Below are positions 45,102 to 53,486 of a stretch of DNA of 64,000 nucleotides, piece by piece. Positions within the stretch are counted from its first letter, which is position 1; each line of letters begins with the position of its first letter. The position numbers were made by a program, and so were the translations under genes. Origin of the DNA: Insolitispirillum peregrinum (lineage in GTDB: Bacteria > Pseudomonadota > Alphaproteobacteria > Rhodospirillales > Rhodospirillaceae); NCBI RefSeq assembly GCF_900156605.1, contig NZ_FTOA01000006.1:186001-250000 (forward strand), in the 5' to 3' direction. The notes below the pieces were generated by a model. That model was not told where the DNA came from, ran no database searches, and saw only the letters and a program-made list of their open reading frames with translations.

Positions 45102-45177
45102 GTCCCCATCGTCTAGAGGCCTAGGACACCGCCCTTTCACGGCGGCGACCGGGGTTCGAATCCCCGTGGGGACGCCA
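45102..45177 (+). tRNA. tRNA-Glu (anticodon TTC), copy 2
   Basis: Base-identical to copy 1 over all 76 nt, with a 55-bp spacer of unrelated sequence before it. Encoded CCA end. Confidence 0.98.
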
Positions 45178-45228
45178 AGCTCGTTTGCCTGTACCTCTTT
45201 GGTATAGGACGCCCTGAGGTTCTTAGAC

Positions 45229-45304
45229 GTCCCCATCGTCTAGAGGCCTAGGACACCGCCCTTTCACGGCGGCGACCGGGGTTCGAATCCCCGTGGGGAC
45301 GCCA
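45229..45304 (+). tRNA. tRNA-Glu (anticodon TTC), copy 3
   Basis: Base-identical to copies 1 and 2, spacer 51 bp. Its 3' end borders the low-GC islet, so this is the copy that could have served as an attachment site. Confidence 0.98.
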
Positions 45305-45552
45305 TATTTTTTCCTTATGTCCAGCTCTACGCAACACAGACTGCCCAACGGCGCTCTGTGCATTTTGCGTTTTTTTCATCGCCAGCATTCGGTTTTTTTT
45401 GCGCGAAAACAGCCTTCAGCTCCCGCAAAAATGATGCGACATTTGAGAAAATGACAGCTGCAAGCGTGGATTCGACTTTGCGCGCACTCATTGCAAAAAC
45501 ACTACAAAGAAAAATTCCAATCCAGATAGAAACAGTTGAAAGGGTAAAGTAA
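45305..45552. other. Low-GC stretch between tRNA-Glu and the islet gene
   Basis: AT-rich, unlike its surroundings. Two small overlapping frames exist: plus 45358-45552, ending one base before the next ATG, and minus 45327-45563, with one hydrophobic segment. Neither has a convincing ribosome site, so no gene is called. The promoter of the 45553 gene should lie here. Confidence 0.4.
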
Positions 45553-46578
45553 ATGCGATCCATCAGGAAAGTGATTAACGTCATATCTATAGCATTATTT
45601 CTAACAACATTCTCATCATTATCCGATGCAGAAGTAATACAAAATAATGCCATGACCACTATGCAATCAAAAATATACATGACCGTCATGGCACCTGGGG
45701 GATATATCACAGAAGAGCTGTATAATTATTTCTGGATGGATATGCCAAAAGAAATGAGGAATAGCAGGGAAGCAAGAAAAGAATATAGCAATTCTCAAAT
45801 AAGGATAAAAAAATATTATGACAGATTTAGGTTGGAAGGGCTAAAAAGCGCAAAATTGAGCCTTGGGAAGAATAAAATAGTGAAAACAGCCGATTACGAA
45901 TTCAGAAAAAGTGAGTTCCTGAAGCTTTTTGGCCTCTATGCCGATGACTATAACAATATTCAGCATGTCCACGAGATGGATAAAATGATCGAAGCGGCAG
46001 CGAGAGGAATACCTTATCAAACTCCCCAAGGAGCACTCCAGTTAACCGAAAAAAACATTGATGCCATGATAGAAGACCAAAATGCATCATCCATTCGATA
46101 CGGCATACTATTGTCACCAGACTGGACAGATAATGAAATGTTTATATCATATAGTGAATTAAAAATTTCAGTGAAAACAAAGTATCCTCTCTATGAGCGG
46201 GAGATTGATGCTGGAAATGGAGATAAAATAAAAGTTCTTACATTTAGATTTGATGAAAAGAATACTTTGGCCATCAGATTCATCAACCTCAAAGAGCCAC
46301 TGCAGGACCCAGCCAAGGATGTTCCTGCAATACTTCAAAAGCGTCTCGAGGCCATGGGGAAAGTAACATCAAATATCACCAGCGATAGCTGGTACGGACT
46401 CGCCACATCCAAAGGAACAACACGATCTGATAAAGATGGAGTAATATCATTTACCACAATGAAAATAATAAATATGAAATCGAATAGTGGTTATTTGATA
46501 ATAGGCACTGTTTCAGAGCAGAATGAGGAAGAATCAAAGAAATATATGGATTATATTGAAGAAAGAATAAAGCTTTAG
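45553..46578 (+). CDS. Secreted/periplasmic protein of unknown function in a low-GC islet
   Basis: I do not recognise this 341-residue protein. It has a signal peptide (VINVISIALFLTTFSSLSDAE) and is rich in Lys, Ile and Asn; codon use is AT-rich, very unlike neighbouring genes, so recent transfer is likely. The middle is charged and helical (MRNSREARKEYSNSQIRIKKYYDRF). The C-terminal half has beta-like blocks (ISFTTMKIINMKSNSGYLII) and ends YMDYIEERIKL, which gives a loose impression of a lipid- or detergent-resistance periplasmic protein, but no family is claimed. The ribosome site aaaggg is well placed. Its TAG stop meets the start of a palindromic repeat. Confidence 0.8.
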   Translation: MRSIRKVINVISIALFLTTFSSLSDAEVIQNNAMTTMQSKIYMTVMAPGGYITEELYNYFWMDMPKEMRNSREARKEYSNSQIRIKKYYDRFRLEGLKSAKLSLGKNKIVKTADYEFRKSEFLKLFGLYADDYNNIQHVHEMDKMIEAAARGIPYQTPQGALQLTEKNIDAMIEDQNASSIRYGILLSPDWTDNEMFISYSELKISVKTKYPLYEREIDAGNGDKIKVLTFRFDEKNTLAIRFINLKEPLQDPAKDVPAILQKRLEAMGKVTSNITSDSWYGLATSKGTTRSDKDGVISFTTMKIINMKSNSGYLIIGTVSEQNEEESKKYMDYIEERIKL

Positions 46579-46680
46579 CTCTGTGAGCGCAAAAGGGGTT
46601 CCGGTTTTGCGTAAAATCACTGCGACAAAACAAAAGGTTAGACCAGCGTGCCTGCGTCAGATTTAACGCACGCAGGTCTA
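46577..46680. repeat. Composite palindromic repeat A+B after the islet gene
   Basis: Arm A variant (46577-46638) with GTGAGCGCAAAA and TTTTGCGT...TCACTG ends, then arm B (46639-46680) with TAGACCAGCGTGCCTGCG and CGCACGCAGGTCTA. The gene stop TAG sits at its left edge. Confidence 0.85.
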
Positions 46681-46735
46681 ATCTGTAAAATGAAACCCAG
46701 GGTGGGTAAGCGCAAAAGCGGACTCTCTTTTCTGC

Positions 46736-47467
46736 TTACCCGCCCTGCACTGGCACCTTCCGAAACACCACAGGCACCTGCGCCGGTGATGGCATCAGGA
46801 GGTTATCCGGTCCGTACACTGGTGACCCGCAGGCCGGTTGGTACAGGACCGGCTCAAAGCCCTGCGCCACGGCCGTCTGTGAGAACAGGAAGTTCGCATG
46901 GCGAATGCACAACAGGCCACCGGGACGCAGGCTATCCGCCAGCGACGTCACCACCTGCTCAAAATCCTGAAAGCGGATCAGCCGGTCACAGCGGGCGGCA
47001 GGCTTCACCCCTCCCAGATCACCGTGCCGGAACACCGCCAAAGCAAAGACCGCATCACACGATGCCGCAGGCAAAACGGATGCATCACCGGCAACGTGCA
47101 GCCGCACCGACGGGTCGCCGGCCAGCCGCTGTCGGGCCTGTGCAATATTGCGCCGATTGATGTCGATACCGTCGATGTGTGCCTGTCCAAACAGCCGCCG
47201 CAGCGAGACGATCTCTTCTCCACGGGCGCAGCCAAAGGACAGCAGGCGGCTGTCCGGCTGATCGGCGACCTGATGGCGGACAAAGGCAAACAGCTCGGGG
47301 TAGCGGTTGGCGGTACTGGTGTTATAGGGCTGAAACAGATGCCGGGGCCGTCGCAACAGCAGCAAGGCCAGACTACGGCTTTCTCCGCCCTTTCCCCACC
47401 ACCACAGCATGCGCAAGGCATGATAGCCCGGCAGATAGCGACACCATGTCCTCACACGGCCTTTCAT
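46736..47467 (-). CDS. SAM-dependent methyltransferase
   Basis: A 243-residue class I methyltransferase-like protein: SAM loop RLLSFGCARGEEIVSLRRLF (the usual GxGxG is GCARG), acidic end of strand 2 IDGIDINRRNIAQARQRL, VAGDASVLP, and LADSLRPGGLLCIRHANFLFS. The first ~60 residues are basic. The substrate is unknown. It starts 24 bp after the sensor-kinase stop, so the two are likely co-transcribed. Confidence 0.78.
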   Translation of the reverse strand: MKGRVRTWCRYLPGYHALRMLWWWGKGGESRSLALLLLRRPRHLFQPYNTSTANRYPELFAFVRHQVADQPDSRLLSFGCARGEEIVSLRRLFGQAHIDGIDINRRNIAQARQRLAGDPSVRLHVAGDASVLPAASCDAVFALAVFRHGDLGGVKPAARCDRLIRFQDFEQVVTSLADSLRPGGLLCIRHANFLFSQTAVAQGFEPVLYQPACGSPVYGPDNLLMPSPAQVPVVFRKVPVQGG

Positions 47468-47490
47468 GGCGTAAGATCAGGCTCCCGTGC

Positions 47491-49242
47491 TCATGATATG
47501 TCTGGAAAATGCCCCCGCAGAATGAACCGGGTGCCTTCGGGCAGACGCTCGGCTTCCAGGTGTCCCCCGTGAATTTCCGCTACAGCCTGACAAAAGGCCA
47601 GCCCCATTCCACTGCGTTCACCGGGACCCTGTGAGACTGCCACCGGATTGAGGATCCATTGATCCATCACCGTTGGCAGCCCTTGACCATTGTCTTCGAT
47701 TGCCAGCCACCACCCTGTGTCGTCTTGCCCGCCGCTGATGGTGATCCGGGCTGGCCGTTCCGTGTCACGATAGCGCCAGGCGTTATCAATCAAGCGCGCG
47801 ATTGCAAGGGTCAGGAACGAGCGGTCAGCCGGAACGGACGGCAACGAGCCAATCCGAACCTCGCCACCCCCGGCCGCAATCGCCTCGCGGAGCGGTTCCA
47901 GCGCCAGCTCCACGCAGTCCCGCAGCGGTACTCCTTCAAAGACTGGCGTTCCTCCCAGCAGTTCGGTGTACTGCCGGAATCCCTCCAGCGTCATCTTCAG
48001 CCGTTTGCCGCCGTCCTCTATATAGCGCAGGTCGGCTTCGGCCTCTTCTGACAACTGATGCAATCGGCGGCGCAGCAGTTGCGAAAAGCTGACCATCCGG
48101 CGGACCGGCTCTTGCAGGTCATGGGCGGTCACCTGCGCCAGACGGCTTAGCTTCAGGTTGAGGGATGTGATATCTTCAGCCCGGCGCTCGGCCAGCGATT
48201 TGGCCCGTTCCAGATCCGCCGTTTGCTCGGCAACCGCCTGTTTCAAGGTTTCGCGGTGGCGCAGGATGGCACCATTGCGCAGGTCAGACATGGAAGCCCA
48301 ATAGATCACCGCACCGGAAAACAGGATGAAGCCGGTCACTTCCACCACCATCATCCGGTTCCAGGTTGTCAGGGCCTTTTGCAGGGAAACTCCCGAGGTT
48401 ACCACCAACGGGTATCGATCCAGTTGTTGATAAGACAGAAGCTTATCGTTGCCATCGGCTTTCGAAATCAGCCGGACAACCCCCTGCTTTTCGCGTGGCA
48501 GCCATTTGGTGAACAGGTCGCTGCTGCTGATATTGATGCCGAATTTTTCCGCGTGCGCCGGTGCACGCGCCATCATCAGCCCATCCGAGCGCAGAACGGC
48601 AGAGGCTCCGTCGCTATCCAGCAGGGTGATCCCCAGTTGCCCGGCATAGTAATCCGCCGAGACGGCGGCAACCATGATGCCGATGACTTTTGAATCCTTG
48701 AGAATGGCCCGGCTGAGGTGAATGGTGCGCTCGCCGGTTATCTGGCCGATGGCAGGCAGCCCGACATGCAGCCGCCCACCATTGCCGCCGGCAGGATCGC
48801 CACCGGCAAAAACCCGGAAGTAGTCACGATGAGACGCGCTGGCCCGCCAGGGGGCGCCGCTGAAGGCTGGTACGGGATAGCCGGAAACCATCCCGTCCAT
48901 TCCCGTCACGCCAACCCACAACAGCTCGGGAAAGGCGCTCAGTCGCCCTTCAAAGCGCAAGCGGTTTGCCGGATCCTCCCAACTGCCTTCGGCAACCGAT
49001 ACCGCCATATCGACCAGCAAGGAATCGACACTGCGCACGCTGCCGCCGATATTCTGCGCAATGGCAACCGCCATCGACTGCACCATCTGTTCGGCATTTG
49101 CGAGGTCTGCCGCGCGGGCCAGCCACAACTGAGCGGCCAGGGCGCTCCCCAGAATCAGCAGAAACAGGCCTGCGACCAGCCGCGACCACCAAGGGGTCGG
49201 GCTTTGAACAGACTGCGGTTCAACCAGATCCTGCGCCGTCAT
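47491..49242 (-). CDS. Membrane sensor histidine kinase with periplasmic dCache-like domain
   Basis: A 583-residue kinase. First helix LVAGLFLLILGSALAAQLWLA, a periplasmic double-Cache-like sensor (about 45-290; LLWVGVTGMDGMVSGYPVPAF, SHRDYFRVFA, RTIHLSRAI), second helix VTGFILFSGAVIYWAS, a coiled coil, an H-box VTAHDLQEPVRRMVSFSQLL of the phytochrome-like type, and HATPase_c with DNAWRYRDTERPARITI, EDNGQGLP and GERSGMGLAFCQAVAEIHGG. The ligand and the response regulator are unknown; none is adjacent. ATG 49242 is the only good start. Confidence 0.9.
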   Translation of the reverse strand: MTAQDLVEPQSVQSPTPWWSRLVAGLFLLILGSALAAQLWLARAADLANAEQMVQSMAVAIAQNIGGSVRSVDSLLVDMAVSVAEGSWEDPANRLRFEGRLSAFPELLWVGVTGMDGMVSGYPVPAFSGAPWRASASHRDYFRVFAGGDPAGGNGGRLHVGLPAIGQITGERTIHLSRAILKDSKVIGIMVAAVSADYYAGQLGITLLDSDGASAVLRSDGLMMARAPAHAEKFGINISSSDLFTKWLPREKQGVVRLISKADGNDKLLSYQQLDRYPLVVTSGVSLQKALTTWNRMMVVEVTGFILFSGAVIYWASMSDLRNGAILRHRETLKQAVAEQTADLERAKSLAERRAEDITSLNLKLSRLAQVTAHDLQEPVRRMVSFSQLLRRRLHQLSEEAEADLRYIEDGGKRLKMTLEGFRQYTELLGGTPVFEGVPLRDCVELALEPLREAIAAGGGEVRIGSLPSVPADRSFLTLAIARLIDNAWRYRDTERPARITISGGQDDTGWWLAIEDNGQGLPTVMDQWILNPVAVSQGPGERSGMGLAFCQAVAEIHGGHLEAERLPEGTRFILRGHFPDIS

Positions 49243-49340
49243 GATACACCCGGCATGTTAGAGGGTGAAAAGACCCGACATCATTCGGATGCAGTATGCC
49301 GGTTCCTTTTTTCAGGGCAATACCTTTTTATGCGGTTATT

Positions 49341-49444
49341 TAGAGCATTGTGCGAAAAGTGGGAACCGGTTCTCGCAAAAACAATGCTACAGAACAACAG
49401 GTTAGACCAGCGTGCCTGCGTCAGGTTTAACGCACGCTGGTCTA
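49341..49444. repeat. Composite palindromic repeat A+B between kinase and cytochrome genes
   Basis: Arm A (49341-49402) begins TAGAGCATTGTGCGAAAAG with the GGGAACCGGTT core and ends near ACAATGCTACAG. Arm B (49403-49444) is TAGACCAGCGTGCC...GGTTTAACGCACGCTGGTCTA. This is the cleanest full copy. Confidence 0.9.
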
Positions 49445-49486
49445 AGGGTAAAAAAATCCGGTTCACCACCTTTTGGCTGTAATGGC

Positions 49487-50218
49487 TTACAACTGATGCA
49501 CCAGAACCCAGACGGCGCCTGCCGCAATCAAGGCGACGGGAACCGCCAGCCAGAACGATTGCAGGCGCGGCAGTTCGGCCCCGGCAGGGATCAACTCGGC
49601 AGCCTTGCGACCGGTCAGCATCGACAGGATGAGATTCTTGCCACGCAAGCGATAATACACCGCTGCCCCGACATGCGCGAGAATCGCCAGCCCCAACAGA
49701 TTGAACAGCGCCCCGTGCACGCCGGTCAGCAGATCACTGGTGCCTTTGCTGACCAGATGGGCCAGCGGTCCTTCGGAAAAAATGTCATCGTTGGCAAACA
49801 AACCCGTTCCGACCTGCACAAAAGCCAGCGCGAGCAGAGCCAGAATCATCAGGGCGCCAGCCGGATTATGCCCTACTGACAGCGGCAGCTCGCCACGCTT
49901 CAGGGCTTTCAGATAGTCAATAACCGCCGCCGGACCGCGCACAAAGGTGGCAAACCGGGCGGTGCTGGACCCGATCAGGCCCCACAGCACGCGAAAAATC
50001 ACCAGCCCCAGAACGGTCTCACCCAACAGCATGTGCAGGTCCATGTTGCCCAGCATCAGGCGCTCTCCGCCCGGCAGCGGCAGCGACAGGTCAAGCCCGC
50101 CAATTTCCCCCGACAGGAACAGCAGCAGGATCGCGGCCACCAGAATCCAGTGGAACAGCCGTGTTGGCAGGTCCCATACGGCAACGGTCGGTGATGAAGA
50201 AGACACTTTCTGGTCCAT
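49487..50218 (-). CDS. Cytochrome b561-type membrane protein
   Basis: A 243-residue b-type cytochrome with four main helices and likely haem ligands in DLPTRLFHWILVAAI, NMDLHMLLGETVLGLVIFRVLW, GVHGALFNLLGLAILAHVGAAVYY. It ends with a fifth helix (FWLAVPVALIAAGAVWVLV). It probably passes electrons between the quinone pool and a periplasmic partner; relatives serve as cytochrome subunits of hydrogenases, but no structural genes are nearby. ATG 50218 follows ggag; the frame runs further up to 50269 without a site. Confidence 0.9.
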   Translation of the reverse strand: MDQKVSSSSPTVAVWDLPTRLFHWILVAAILLLFLSGEIGGLDLSLPLPGGERLMLGNMDLHMLLGETVLGLVIFRVLWGLIGSSTARFATFVRGPAAVIDYLKALKRGELPLSVGHNPAGALMILALLALAFVQVGTGLFANDDIFSEGPLAHLVSKGTSDLLTGVHGALFNLLGLAILAHVGAAVYYRLRGKNLILSMLTGRKAAELIPAGAELPRLQSFWLAVPVALIAAGAVWVLVHQL

Positions 50219-50253
50219 GCTTGATGCTCCACGTTCTTTGGCTGCAACCCAAA

Positions 50254-50274
50254 GTGCAGTATATTGCACTGCAC
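50254..50274 (-). promoter_or_regulatory. GTGCAGT/ACTGCAC dyad upstream of the cytochrome gene
   Basis: A perfect 7-bp inverted repeat with a 7-bp spacer 36 bp before the start codon, overlapping a TATACT hexamer on the minus strand. A possible operator. Confidence 0.4.
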
Positions 50275-50496
50275 ACCAGGGTGGGTACTATCTGAATGCA
50301 GGCTGCTGCATCAACCCTGAATACACGCTGAAAGGGGCGACTTCACGAAGCTGTGACTGTATAGTGGTCCCCGGCCCCGTCACCCGCACCCTTGCGGGCC
50401 ATGGGAGGGCGCAGTACGGTTACCCCATCCGGCCAGCCATCCAGCAGACCGGCAGACATTTCCGGGCAGACGCTGACAATAGCAAAGAGGGTTCTT

Positions 50497-51462
50497 GTGA
50501 AACGGCCAATGATCATTGCCATTGCTGGCGCCGCTGTTGTCATTATTGCGTTGGGATTGACCTTCATGTCACTCGAAGGCCAGGCCCCGACCCAAAAGGA
50601 CGCTGCACCGCCGACGACTCCGGCCCAACCTGCTACCCCGGCCAAACCGGCCGCCGAAGCGCCCAGTGCTCCCGAGCCTGTGCTGGGCTTTGACGTGGTG
50701 CGGATTGATCCCGAGGGGAACACCGTTATCGCTGGCAAGGCCGCTCCGAATGCGAAAGTTTCCATTCTGGACGGGGCCAGGGCGGTTGGGGCCGTCACTG
50801 CTGACCAGCATGGGGAATGGGTGTTCCTGCCTGATGTTCCACTGGAACCCGGCTCCCGCGAACTGTCACTCAGCGCGGTGACTCCTGACGGCAAGACCGT
50901 CACTGCCAAGGATGTGGTCGTGCTGGTCGTCCCCGAGCGCAAGGGGGAAAAGACCCTGGCGGTGAAGGCCGGGGAGGAAGGCTCGCAGGTTCTGCAGGGA
51001 CTGACCCCGCTCAGCGAAAAGGATGGCGTTCTGATCGACTCGGTCGATTACACCGAAGACGGCAGCATCATCGTCGCCGGGCGTGGCAAGCCGCAGGCGA
51101 CCTTGCAGCTGTACCTCGATAACGCCCTGATCGGCAAAGTCGAAAGCGGAGCCGATGGCCTGTGGCGGGCCAAGCCGGAAAGCAAGGCCAGCAAGGGTGC
51201 CCACATGCTGCGCGCCGACCTGCTGGCCAGCGATGGCAAGGTTCTGGCCCGCGCCGAAATGCCGTTTTCGCGCGTCGAAGTTGCCGGAATGCCCGAAGGC
51301 GTCCGCGTTGTTGTCCAGCCCGGAAACAGTCTGTGGCTGCTGGCCCGCCGTGCATATGGCGATGGCAAGGCCTATACGGTCATTTTTGATGCCAACAAGG
51401 GGCAGATCCGCAATCCTGACCTGATTTATCCCGGTCAGGTGTTCATCGTGCCAAAGGATTAA
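50497..51462 (+). CDS. Membrane-anchored LysM-domain protein
   Basis: A 321-residue protein. One N-terminal helix (MIIAIAGAAVVIIALGLTFM), a Pro/Ala/Lys-rich linker, two Ig-like segments (GNTVIAGKAAPNAKVSILDG and GSIIVAGRGKPQATLQLYLD), and a C-terminal LysM domain (VVVQPGNSLWLLARRAYG...NPDLIYPGQVFIVP) that should bind peptidoglycan. GTG 50497 is chosen because agaggg lies just before it and gives a short cytoplasmic start; the open frame reaches further up without a site. A role in envelope structure is likely. The remains of an A+B repeat follow. Confidence 0.85.
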   Translation: MKRPMIIAIAGAAVVIIALGLTFMSLEGQAPTQKDAAPPTTPAQPATPAKPAAEAPSAPEPVLGFDVVRIDPEGNTVIAGKAAPNAKVSILDGARAVGAVTADQHGEWVFLPDVPLEPGSRELSLSAVTPDGKTVTAKDVVVLVVPERKGEKTLAVKAGEEGSQVLQGLTPLSEKDGVLIDSVDYTEDGSIIVAGRGKPQATLQLYLDNALIGKVESGADGLWRAKPESKASKGAHMLRADLLASDGKVLARAEMPFSRVEVAGMPEGVRVVVQPGNSLWLLARRAYGDGKAYTVIFDANKGQIRNPDLIYPGQVFIVPKD

Positions 51463-51476
51463 AGCTGTGACCTGAT

Positions 51477-51556
51477 GCAGGCACGCTGCTCTAACCCTTT
51501 GTTCTGTCGCATTGTTTCTGCGAAAACCGGTTTCCGGGTTTCGCAGAATGTTCTGA
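51477..51556. repeat. Palindromic repeat: B remnant plus arm A
   Basis: GCAGGCACGCTGCTCTAA (51478-51495) is the right half of arm B. Arm A runs from GTTCTGTCGCATTG through AAAACCGGTTT to TCGCAGAATG. It lies between the LysM and DjlA-like genes. Confidence 0.85.
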
Positions 51557-51591
51557 CCCCGCGCTAAAACAGACCAACGACAGGATCAACC

Positions 51592-52437
51592 ATGTCCATC
51601 TGGGGTAAAATCATTGGTGGCACCGCCGGTTTTGTCATTGGCGGCGGGCCGCTGGGGGCCTTGATCGGGGCGGCGGCCGGGCATTTCATCGACCGGAAGG
51701 TCGAACAGGTTCGCCAGTCCGAAGCACAGGACCACACCTTTGACCCATCCGCCCCGCCGGGGTTCAAAGAGGCAATCCATCACGCCCGCCAGCAGGCCCG
51801 GGAGCAAATGCGGGCGGCGGCGTTTGCCACCACCGTCGTTGCCCTGTGCGCCAAGATGGCCAAGGCCGATGGTCAGGTGTCCCGGGCCGAAATTGATGCC
51901 TTCAAGCGCACCTTCAATGTTCCCCCCGACCAGATGGAGGCCGTTGGGCGGCTGTTCGACGAAGCCAGGAAAACCGCCGACGATTTCGAACTGTACGCCC
52001 GGCAGGCCGCCAGCCTGTTTTCCGACACCCCGCAGGTGCTGGAAGACCTGTTGATGGCCTTGCTGCTGATTGCGCAGGCCGACGGGGTGATTCACCCTGC
52101 TGAACAGGCATTGCTGCAACGGGTTGCCGAGATTTTTGCCGTCTCGCCCCAGGCATGGGAGCGTGTCCGCGCCGGGGCTGCCAGTGGTGGTTCAGGCGGC
52201 GGACGGGCCTCGGCCAGCAGCGGAATCAGCGATCCCTACGCAGTTTTGGGAGTAGCGCCAACCGCCACAGACAGCGACATTAAGGCAGCCTATCGCAAGC
52301 TGCTGCGCGAGAACCATCCGGATACGGTGATCGCTCAGGGGCTGCCCGAAGAGTTTGTCGAGATTGCCACCCGCAAAATGGCTGCCATCAACGCAGCATG
52401 GGATGACATCGCCCGCATGCGGGGCCTGAAAAAATAG
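51592..52437 (+). CDS. DjlA-like TerB/DnaJ-domain protein
   Basis: A 281-residue protein. A Gly-rich N-terminal segment (IGGTAGFVIGGGPLGALIGAAAG), likely a membrane hairpin, a TerB-like helical domain (about 75-190; CAKMAKADGQVSRAEIDAFKR, ADGVIHPAEQALLQRVAEIF), and a C-terminal J domain (DPYAVLGVAPTATDSDIKAAYRKLLRENHPD) with the HPD motif that stimulates DnaK. DjlA-type co-chaperones work at the inner membrane. The order and spacing match DjlA. Confidence 0.92.
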   Translation: MSIWGKIIGGTAGFVIGGGPLGALIGAAAGHFIDRKVEQVRQSEAQDHTFDPSAPPGFKEAIHHARQQAREQMRAAAFATTVVALCAKMAKADGQVSRAEIDAFKRTFNVPPDQMEAVGRLFDEARKTADDFELYARQAASLFSDTPQVLEDLLMALLLIAQADGVIHPAEQALLQRVAEIFAVSPQAWERVRAGAASGGSGGGRASASSGISDPYAVLGVAPTATDSDIKAAYRKLLRENHPDTVIAQGLPEEFVEIATRKMAAINAAWDDIARMRGLKK

Positions 52438-52478
52438 CCTGACGCCCGGTTGGCAAAGGCAAATCGGAAGATGAAAAA

Positions 52479-53381
52479 ATGCCTTTGCGCGACATGGCAC
52501 TGGGTGTGCTGGTAGCGGTTCTGTGGGGTCTGAACTTTGTGGCGATCAAGATCGGCGTGCAGGAGGTTCCTCCGCTGGCCCTGACGGTGGTCCGCTTCGC
52601 CCTGACCGCCGCCCTGATCGTGCCGTTTACCCGCATGACCCGGCAAGCCTTGCCATGGGTGATCCTGCTGTCGTTCACCCTGGGGACCATGCATTTCGCC
52701 CTGCTGTTTTATGGCATGAACGGCGTTGGTGGCGGAACGGCTGCGATCCTGATTCAGCTTGGCGTGCCGTTCTCGACCATTCTGGCTGCCATTTTCCTGA
52801 AAGACCACCTCGGGGGCTGGCGCATTTTCGGGCTGGGGCTGGCCTTTGGCGGGGCCGCCGTGCTGGCCGGAGAACCGACACTGCCCGCGCTGGGGCCGTT
52901 TCTGGTGCTCGTGCTGTCGGCCTTTTCGTGGGCCGCCTCCAACCTGCTGATCAAACGGGTGTCCAGCGTCACCCCACTGGCCATTTCCGGCTGGATGGCC
53001 CTGTTTGCCACCCCGCAAATCGCCCTGTGGTCGCTGCTGCTGGAACACAACCAGGTTGACGCGGTGCTGAATGCCAGTTGGCACCTGTGGGCCAGCATGA
53101 CCTATATCATTCTCGGGTCGTCGGTGATTGCCTATACCCTGTGGTACCGCCTGCTGTCGCTGTACCCGGTCAGTCAGGTGGTGCCGCTGAACCTGCTGTC
53201 GCCGCTGGTGGGGATTGCCGCCTCGATTGCCTTCCTTGGCGAGAGCCTGACGTGGGAACGGGTTCTCGGCGGCTTCCTGACCATCGGCGGGGTCGGCCTG
53301 ATCATCTATCGCCAAAGCCTGCCGCGCGCCAACCACAAGACTCCCCCCGCCAGCGAGCTGGAGCGGGGGAGCTGGGAGTAG
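52479..53381 (+). CDS. EamA/DMT-family transporter
   Basis: A 300-residue membrane protein with ten helices in two EamA repeats: LGVLVAVLWGLNFVAIKIGV, VPFSTILAAIFLKDHLGGWR, then LSAFSWAASNLLIKRVSSV and LLSPLVGIAASIAFLGESLTW. It is similar to amino-acid or metabolite exporters of the RhaT/YdcZ group; the substrate is unknown. The TAG stop is the first triplet of repeat arm B. Confidence 0.9.
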   Translation: MPLRDMALGVLVAVLWGLNFVAIKIGVQEVPPLALTVVRFALTAALIVPFTRMTRQALPWVILLSFTLGTMHFALLFYGMNGVGGGTAAILIQLGVPFSTILAAIFLKDHLGGWRIFGLGLAFGGAAVLAGEPTLPALGPFLVLVLSAFSWAASNLLIKRVSSVTPLAISGWMALFATPQIALWSLLLEHNQVDAVLNASWHLWASMTYIILGSSVIAYTLWYRLLSLYPVSQVVPLNLLSPLVGIAASIAFLGESLTWERVLGGFLTIGGVGLIIYRQSLPRANHKTPPASELERGSWE

Positions 53382-53483
53382 ACCAGCGTGCGTTCAATCT
53401 GAGAGGCACGCTGGTCTACCCTTTTCATCTGTCGCAGTGATGATGCGCAAAACCGGTTCCCACTTTTGCGCTCACTGCTCTGG
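53379..53483. repeat. Composite palindromic repeat B+A after the EamA gene
   Basis: Arm B (53379-53418) TAGACCAGCGTGCG...GCACGCTGGTCTA, then an arm A variant (53424-53483) with GTCGCAGTGA and TCACTGC ends and the AAAACCGGTTCCCAC core. The first three bases are the stop of the EamA gene. Confidence 0.9.
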
Positions 53484-53486
53484 CCC

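Noticed and set aside
45358-45552. Plus-strand 64-aa frame before the islet gene
   Set aside because: No ribosome site and no recognisable features; kept only as a note in the intergenic entry.
45327-45710. Minus-strand 127-aa frame with hydrophobic stretches in the islet
   Set aside because: Overlaps the start of the better-supported plus-strand secreted protein and has no ribosome site.
49281-49482. Peptides such as RALCEKWEPV in several frames, looking like a conserved small protein
   Set aside because: They are translations of palindromic repeat arms A and B, not a gene family.
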